From Chloroflexota bacterium (GTDB lineage Bacteria > Chloroflexota > Dehalococcoidia > SAR202 > UBA826), in the NCBI GenBank assembly GCA_002696685.1, contig NZSI01000049.1, positions 29,879 through 39,753 on the forward strand: 9,875 nt of DNA, in the 5' to 3' direction. Position numbers and translations under genes: made by a program. A model generated the notes under the pieces. The model did not search any database. It saw only the letters and a program-made list of their open reading frames with translations, and was not told where the DNA came from. Shown in pieces: positions 6,283 to 9,875 of the stretch (position 1 is the first letter of the stretch; each line of letters starts with the position of its first letter).

Positions 6283-7572
6283 CTATTCATTAGATATTTC
6301 GTCAGCAGCCCTAAGGAAAGCTGCAATCGTTAATTCGGAATCTTTTTGATTGTGCTCAGTTGAAAAATAGAACTTGGTAGTGCCTTTGAATATTCCGTTA
6401 TCCAATAGTATTTGATTGAACCGACTCAATTTGCCGGAATCGCCCTTCAGGCTGCTTCTATAGTCATAAACTTCTTCATTTGTGAAGAAAACATCAAATA
6501 AAACAGGTTCTCCAACGACTGTGGCTGGAATTTCGGCCTGATCTAACGTCTCCCGAAGTATATTCATCAAGTGGCCGCCAATGTCACTGATCCTTTCATA
6601 GGTTCCAGGTTTTCGGAGTATGGATAGGGTAGCTAACCCAGCTGCACAAGCTATAGGGTTTCCACTCAGGGTACCTATATGGGGCATGAACTTATCGTCT
6701 GAAACTTGGTTAGAATCGAAGTGATTCATTAGTTCAGATTTGCCAGCTACCGCTGTTAAAGGGAACCCACCTGCCATAGCTTTACCCAAAGTACATAAAT
6801 CTGGAGTTACTCCGTAGTATTCTTGAGCCCCTCCATATGAGAAACGAAATCCAGTAACGATTTCATCGAAAATCAAGGGGATTTCATAGTGAGCCGTTAT
6901 GTCGCGAAGACCTTGTAGAAATCCTGGTTTTGGAGGGAGTAGTCGTTGGCATGGCTCTACAATCACCCCACCTATATCGTCGTGATTTGCTTCAATGATT
7001 GCCGTCGTTTTCTCCAAGTCATTGAAGGGTGCTATCAGCATGTTTTCCTGGATGGATTTGGGAATACCAGCGGAATCGGGCTCAGCGGTAGGGAAGTCTA
7101 GAAGTTTAGACGGGGCCATACTCATCAAGGCATAATCATTCATCCCATGAAATCCGCCCTCAAACTTTAGTATTTTGTCTCTTCCTCTAAAAGATCGCGC
7201 TGTTCTCATTGCGTAAAGAGTTGCTTCAGTTCCTGTGCTGCAGTATCTGACTTTTTCTGCACATGGCACCGCCTTAACTATTTCTTCAGCCAAAGCTACG
7301 GATTTTTCGTTAGTAGCAAAAAAAGTGGATCCATCCTCAAGTTGAGCTCTAACTGCGTCGATAACCTCTTGATTGGAATGACCTACAATCATTGGGCCAG
7401 AGCCTAGTAAATAGTCAACATATTCATTTCCACTCTCATCCCAGATGTGACTACCCTTACCTCTCTTGACGATAACGTCATAGGGTAGATTACCTAGTGA
7501 CGCCTGTGGCATTACTGCTGCCGCCCTTTTAAGTATTCCTGACTCGTTTGGGCTTTGGTTGTGATTAGTCAT
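6283..7572 (-). CDS. Class III PLP aminotransferase, glutamate-1-semialdehyde aminotransferase-like
   Basis: This 429-residue protein is a PLP-dependent fold-type I, class III aminotransferase acting in the cytoplasm. Visible are the cofactor phosphate-binding turn CSTGTEA (111-117), Asp236 that holds the pyridine nitrogen (IFDEIVTGFR), the Schiff-base Lys264 (TLGKAMAGGFP) and GTLSGNPIACAAGLATL (300-316), which is close to the HemL subgroup. It is probably not the HemL of tetrapyrrole synthesis: the N-terminal PGGVNSPVR block is absent and the loop after the lysine reads AGGFPLTAVAG instead of the usual GGGLPVGA. No other heme gene is nearby. The substrate is therefore unknown. The ATG at 7572 is secured by GGAGG five bases upstream, the best ribosome site in the window. 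It has its own extended -10 promoter and is divergent from pepA. Confidence 0.9.
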   Translation of the reverse strand: MTNHNQSPNESGILKRAAAVMPQASLGNLPYDVIVKRGKGSHIWDESGNEYVDYLLGSGPMIVGHSNQEVIDAVRAQLEDGSTFFATNEKSVALAEEIVKAVPCAEKVRYCSTGTEATLYAMRTARSFRGRDKILKFEGGFHGMNDYALMSMAPSKLLDFPTAEPDSAGIPKSIQENMLIAPFNDLEKTTAIIEANHDDIGGVIVEPCQRLLPPKPGFLQGLRDITAHYEIPLIFDEIVTGFRFSYGGAQEYYGVTPDLCTLGKAMAGGFPLTAVAGKSELMNHFDSNQVSDDKFMPHIGTLSGNPIACAAGLATLSILRKPGTYERISDIGGHLMNILRETLDQAEIPATVVGEPVLFDVFFTNEEVYDYRSSLKGDSGKLSRFNQILLDNGIFKGTTKFYFSTEHNQKDSELTIAAFLRAADEISNE

Positions 7573-7577
7573 AGCAA

Positions 7578-7582
7578 CCTCC
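7578..7582 (-). promoter_or_regulatory. Strong ribosome binding site of the aminotransferase gene
   Basis: GGAGG on the minus strand lies 5 bases before the ATG at 7572. It is the closest match to the anti-Shine-Dalgarno in the window and fixes the start. Confidence 0.8.
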
Positions 7583-7628
7583 GTTATTGTGCCAAATTCA
7601 CTTGACCATGAAGTAAATGCATCCTCCG

Positions 7629-7637
7629 ATTATAGCA
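7629..7637 (-). promoter_or_regulatory. Extended -10 promoter of the aminotransferase gene
   Basis: The minus strand reads TGCTATAAT, a full TGnTATAAT extended -10, with no good -35 at the usual distance. Transcription would begin near 7622, about 50 bases before the ATG. The fabF promoter has the same form. Confidence 0.6.
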
Positions 7638-7685
7638 ATCAGTAGATGGTTAAAGGTAAGATGATCTGGAGACGTTTATCAAATT

Positions 7686-7699
7686 CACAGATATCTGTG
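7686..7699. promoter_or_regulatory. Perfect 14-bp palindrome upstream of pepA
   Basis: CACAGATATCTGTG is a perfect inverted repeat in the 170-bp gap between the divergent aminotransferase and pepA genes, 43 bp before the pepA GTG. Its size and symmetry fit a dimeric repressor site, but no regulator can be named. No convincing sigma-70 promoter for pepA was found around it. Confidence 0.45.
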
Positions 7700-7724
7700 T
7701 TCCCCAGTCATGGTTTTGTTGTTT

Positions 7725-7740
7725 CAATTTGGAGAAATTG
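7725..7740 (+). promoter_or_regulatory. pepA ribosome binding site within a small hairpin
   Basis: CAATTT (7725-7730) and AAATTG (7735-7740) are perfectly complementary and enclose GGAG (7731-7734), which lies 8 bases before the GTG at 7743. The Shine-Dalgarno would sit in the tetraloop of a 6-bp AU-rich stem. The stem is weak, so a control role is speculative, but the GGAG does argue for the GTG start. Confidence 0.5.
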
Positions 7741-7742
7741 TT

Positions 7743-9260
7743 GTGAAAATTGATTTGGATTCCATTGACCCTATAATCTCAGATCTAGATTGTCTTCTTA
7801 TTGGCCTTTTTGAGGGTGAAGAAAAGGAGTCCTCTGCTGTTAAGAGGGTTAGGGATTTGCTCGGTGATTCTTTGAAGGTTTTACTAGAAACTGGGGAGAT
7901 TTCCGGCAAGTTAGGAAACAATATCTTAATCCATTCTTTGTTACTCACTTCTACAACCAGCACAGGATTAAAAAGGATCATATTTTGCGGCCTTGGTTCC
8001 AGAAAATCCTTTTCAGTTGCAAGGTTAAGGGATGCCTTAGCACCTGCACTAAGACGAGCGCGAGGTACGAAGTGCAGCTCTGTGGCTATTGATGCAGATT
8101 CCTTTTTCGGGGACTCTATCGGGCTTCGTGATGTAATAGAGCAAACTGCCCAGACATGCCATACTGGCCTATATAGGTACGAAACTTTCAAGTCTAAGAA
8201 AGCTTCATCAAATATAGAGGATGTGAAAATCATCATCCCAAAAGATGAGGATCCCAGTAGCTTAATTGATGCACTCAGCAAAGGGATAGCAATCGGGGGA
8301 TCAGTGAATCTTGCGCGGGACCTTGCGAATGGCCCACCTAATGTAATTACTCCATCTAGTATGGCAGAAATTGCAGAGGGTCTGGGAAGTGAGCATCTTG
8401 AAGTCGAAATTCTGGGAACAGATGACATGGATACTCTAGGTATGGGAGCTCTTTTAGGGGTTGCCAGAGGAAGTGCCCAGCCTCCTAAATTAATAATAAT
8501 GAGTTATTTCGGAAATCAGTCGAGCGAAGACGTAATCGCTTTTCTTGGAAAAGGAATTACGTTTGACAGTGGTGGGTTAGATATAAAATCTTCCATTGGT
8601 ATGAGGACAATGAAAGGTGACATGGCAGGGGGAGCTGCGGTCTTGGCAGCTATGGGCGCCATTGTTCAGATGAAACCCAAATTAAATGTAATTGCCATTA
8701 TTCCTGCCACCGAGAATATGCCAGGAGGTGATGCTCAACGTCCTGGCGATGTAGTAACAGCTATGGATGGCACGACCATAGAAATTGACAATACTGACGC
8801 CGAAGGGAGATTAGTACTAGCTGATGCTGTATGCCTAGCGTTGGATCGGGGAGCCAATAAAATTATCGATGTAGCTACTTTGACTGGAGCTATTAGGTCA
8901 GCACTTGGCGAGCAATGTGTCGGAGCATTTGGCAACAGTTCAAATTTCACGAGACTGGTGATTGAAGCAGGGGAGAGTGTTGGAGAAAGAATTTGGGAAC
9001 TTCCCACATATGAAGAATACAGTAAGCAATATGAGAGTGATATCGCGGACATCAAAAATAGCGGAGGCGTCTCTGGAGGAGCTATTACGGGGGCGATGTT
9101 TATTGGCCATTTTAGAGGAAAGGCTGATTGGGTTCACCTTGATATTGCCGCTATGGCTAGGTCTTTGACAACAAAGGGAGAAATAGTCAAAGGAGCTACC
9201 GGATCAGGGGTAAGAACGCTAGTAAATGTGGCACACATACTTGCTGAAACTTCAAAATGA
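7743..9260 (+). CDS. pepA: Leucyl aminopeptidase (M17 family, PepA)
   Basis: The protein is an M17 aminopeptidase that removes N-terminal residues from peptides in the cytoplasm using two metal ions; family members usually act as hexamers. From the GTG at 7743 it has 505 residues, against 503 in E. coli PepA. The metal ligands Lys270, Asp275, Asp293, Asp352 and Glu354 and the catalytic Lys282 and Arg356 fall at the same numbers as in E. coli. The signature NTDAEGRL is at 350-357. An ATG at 7710 would add 11 residues but has no purine-rich site before it, while GGAG (7731-7734) precedes the GTG by 8 bases. The N-terminal domain (about 1-160) is the variable M17 macro-like domain. In E. coli PepA also binds DNA at cer and carAB; nothing here shows that role. 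The winged-helix gene follows after 122 bp. Confidence 0.95.
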   Translation: MKIDLDSIDPIISDLDCLLIGLFEGEEKESSAVKRVRDLLGDSLKVLLETGEISGKLGNNILIHSLLLTSTTSTGLKRIIFCGLGSRKSFSVARLRDALAPALRRARGTKCSSVAIDADSFFGDSIGLRDVIEQTAQTCHTGLYRYETFKSKKASSNIEDVKIIIPKDEDPSSLIDALSKGIAIGGSVNLARDLANGPPNVITPSSMAEIAEGLGSEHLEVEILGTDDMDTLGMGALLGVARGSAQPPKLIIMSYFGNQSSEDVIAFLGKGITFDSGGLDIKSSIGMRTMKGDMAGGAAVLAAMGAIVQMKPKLNVIAIIPATENMPGGDAQRPGDVVTAMDGTTIEIDNTDAEGRLVLADAVCLALDRGANKIIDVATLTGAIRSALGEQCVGAFGNSSNFTRLVIEAGESVGERIWELPTYEEYSKQYESDIADIKNSGGVSGGAITGAMFIGHFRGKADWVHLDIAAMARSLTTKGEIVKGATGSGVRTLVNVAHILAETSK

Positions 9261-9370
9261 TTTGTAATTGATGTTGCTAAGGGGATTGCCAAAGAAAACC
9301 TGAATATTCGCTGTTGTGACTTCTGTTCTACTGTGATAGATTCAGAGCCCTTAAAAGAAATTTCCAATTT

Positions 9371-9374
9371 GGAG
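9371..9374 (+). promoter_or_regulatory. Ribosome binding site deciding the TTG start of the winged-helix gene
   Basis: GGAG lies 8 bases before the TTG at 9383, the same spacing as at pepA. The ten bases ending here, CAATTTGGAG (9365-9374), also occur at pepA (7725-7734). Confidence 0.6.
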
Positions 9375-9382
9375 CCCTCGCC

Positions 9383-9703
9383 TTGCAGCAAACGCAGACC
9401 CCGAAGACCCCTAGGTGGACCTTTATCACAAATCATGGTTTGGTCCTCAGCTACATATCTCATAACCCGACGAGTACGGCTAGGGAAATCGCGAATTATA
9501 TTGGTGTGACCGAGCGAACCACTCATAAAATTATTTCCGATCTTGAGAATGCTGGATACATTAGGAGGCGAAAGATAGGTCGCCGAAATGTCTACAGTGT
9601 CGATCCACAGTTACCACTGAGGCATCATACAAAAACTGACATTATGGTCGAAGACCTTCTAGACTCACTTACTTCTTCGCCTGACTCTAAAGTTGGAAAA
9701 TAG
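9383..9703 (+). CDS. Small winged helix-turn-helix transcriptional regulator
   Basis: The 106-residue product is a single winged helix-turn-helix domain with MarR/ArsR-like order. RWTFITNHGLVLSYI (11-25) forms the first helix. TAREIANYIGVTERTTHKII (32-51) is the helix-turn-helix. SDLENAGYIRRRKIGRRNVYSV (52-73) gives the end of the recognition helix and the basic wing. The tail LPLRHHTKTDIMVEDLL has no sensor domain and no metal-binding cysteines. I recognise the pattern (WTF-TNH at the start, GRRN-Y in the wing, LPLRH after it) from a widespread family in Actinobacteria and Chloroflexota without an assigned role. The TTG start is supported by GGAG 8 bases upstream; no ATG gives a complete domain. 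It follows pepA and precedes tRNA-His on the same strand, which does not reveal its targets. Confidence 0.85.
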   Translation: MQQTQTPKTPRWTFITNHGLVLSYISHNPTSTAREIANYIGVTERTTHKIISDLENAGYIRRRKIGRRNVYSVDPQLPLRHHTKTDIMVEDLLDSLTSSPDSKVGK

Positions 9704-9749
9704 TTAAGGAATAGTTCATCCACATTGTGGGTTCGCACTAATTTTTCCG

Positions 9750-9779
9750 TTGACCCTCTTTCATAGCTGATGCTAAACT
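9750..9779 (+). promoter_or_regulatory. tRNA-His promoter
   Basis: TTGACC (9750-9755) and TAAACT (9774-9779) are 18 bp apart, and TGC just before the -10 makes it an extended -10. Transcription would begin near 9786, a few bases before the mature tRNA end. This is the best complete -35/-10 pair in the window. Confidence 0.65.
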
Positions 9780-9791
9780 TTTCTGTGGTGT

Positions 9792-9869
9792 GGTGAGCGT
9801 GGCCAAGTTGGTTAAGGCGCCAGGTTGTGGCCCTGGAGATCGAGGGTTCGAATCCCTTCGCTCACCCCA
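9792..9869 (+). tRNA. tRNA-His (anticodon GTG)
   Basis: All cloverleaf parts are present: acceptor GTGAGCG (9793-9799) with CGCTCAC (9859-9865), a D arm closed by GCC/GGC, anticodon stem CCAGG/CCTGG around TTGTGGC with anticodon GTG, a five-base variable loop, and a T arm GAGGG-TTCGAAT-CCCTT with one G-T pair. The histidine identity elements are encoded: G-1 at 9792 opposite discriminator C73 at 9866. The CCA end (9867-9869) is also in the DNA. Confidence 0.97.
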
Positions 9870-9875
9870 CGACTG

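Noticed and set aside
6283..7572. Calling the aminotransferase HemL
   Set aside because: The N-terminal motif and post-lysine loop of HemL are missing and no heme genes are nearby. Only the general subgroup is supported.
7710..7742. ATG at 7710 as the pepA start
   Set aside because: No purine-rich site precedes it. The GTG at 7743 has GGAG at 8 bases and makes the active-site numbering equal to E. coli PepA.
7724..8428. Long minus-strand open frame of 234 codons
   Set aside because: It is antisense to the N-terminal half of pepA, has a low-complexity serine/proline-rich translation and no recognisable domain.
9134..9526. Minus-strand open frame across the pepA end and the winged-helix gene
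   Set aside because: It overlaps two well-supported plus-strand genes, has no family features and no good start signal.
9720..9746. Intrinsic terminator after the winged-helix gene
   Set aside because: CCAC-ATT-GTGG is only four base pairs and the T run begins 11 bases after it, so it does not meet the form of a Rho-independent terminator.
1..9875. Mobile element, CRISPR array, phage or defence system
   Set aside because: No transposase, integrase, regular spaced repeats, terminal repeats or defence-type domains are visible. The tRNA gene ends almost at the window edge, so no attachment site can be judged.

Overview
The window is ordinary bacterial chromosome, fairly AT-leaning and densely packed. 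It holds eight protein genes and one tRNA gene, with no sign of mobile elements, CRISPR, phage genes or defence islands. The gene set (RecJ, FabF, MtaB, PepA, tRNA-His) is bacterial. The winged-helix protein next to tRNA-His resembles a family I know from Actinobacteria and Chloroflexota, and the codon flavour together with the MBL and class-III aminotransferase types would suit a marine Chloroflexota (SAR202-like) genome. That placement is an inference from memory, not something the sequence proves.

Layout. Positions 1-1688 (minus) hold recJ, cut off a few residues before its end by the window edge. It follows fabF (1713-2951, minus) so closely that the two are probably co-transcribed from an extended -10 promoter near 3082-3090. 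Next is a metal-dependent cyclase/kynurenine-formamidase-like hydrolase (3135-3752, minus). It is divergent from mtaB (3852-5189, plus), a tRNA methylthiotransferase, and the two candidate promoters share the same -10 bases. mtaB meets an MBL-fold hydrolase (5186-6022, minus) tail to tail with a 4-bp overlap. A 260-bp leader rich in inverted and direct repeats separates that gene from a class-III aminotransferase of the glutamate-1-semialdehyde aminotransferase type (6283-7572, minus).

The aminotransferase is divergent from pepA (7743-9260, plus), a leucyl aminopeptidase that probably starts at GTG. A perfect 14-bp palindrome lies in the gap between them. A small winged-helix regulator (9383-9703, plus, TTG start) follows pepA, and tRNA-His(GTG) (9792-9869, plus) with its own good promoter closes the window.

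How the genes relate. The products serve unrelated household tasks: DNA repair, fatty acid elongation, modification of t6A37 in tRNA, peptide turnover and histidine decoding. Two or three further enzymes (cyclase, MBL hydrolase, aminotransferase) have clear folds and intact active sites but unknown substrates. I see no assembled multi-gene system that would count as a new one. The items most worth a second look are regulatory: the repeat cluster upstream of the MBL gene, the palindrome upstream of pepA, and the pepA ribosome-binding site sitting in the loop of a small hairpin. Many genes use TTG or GTG starts, so several starts here were chosen from Shine-Dalgarno placement and family numbering rather than from the longest open frame.
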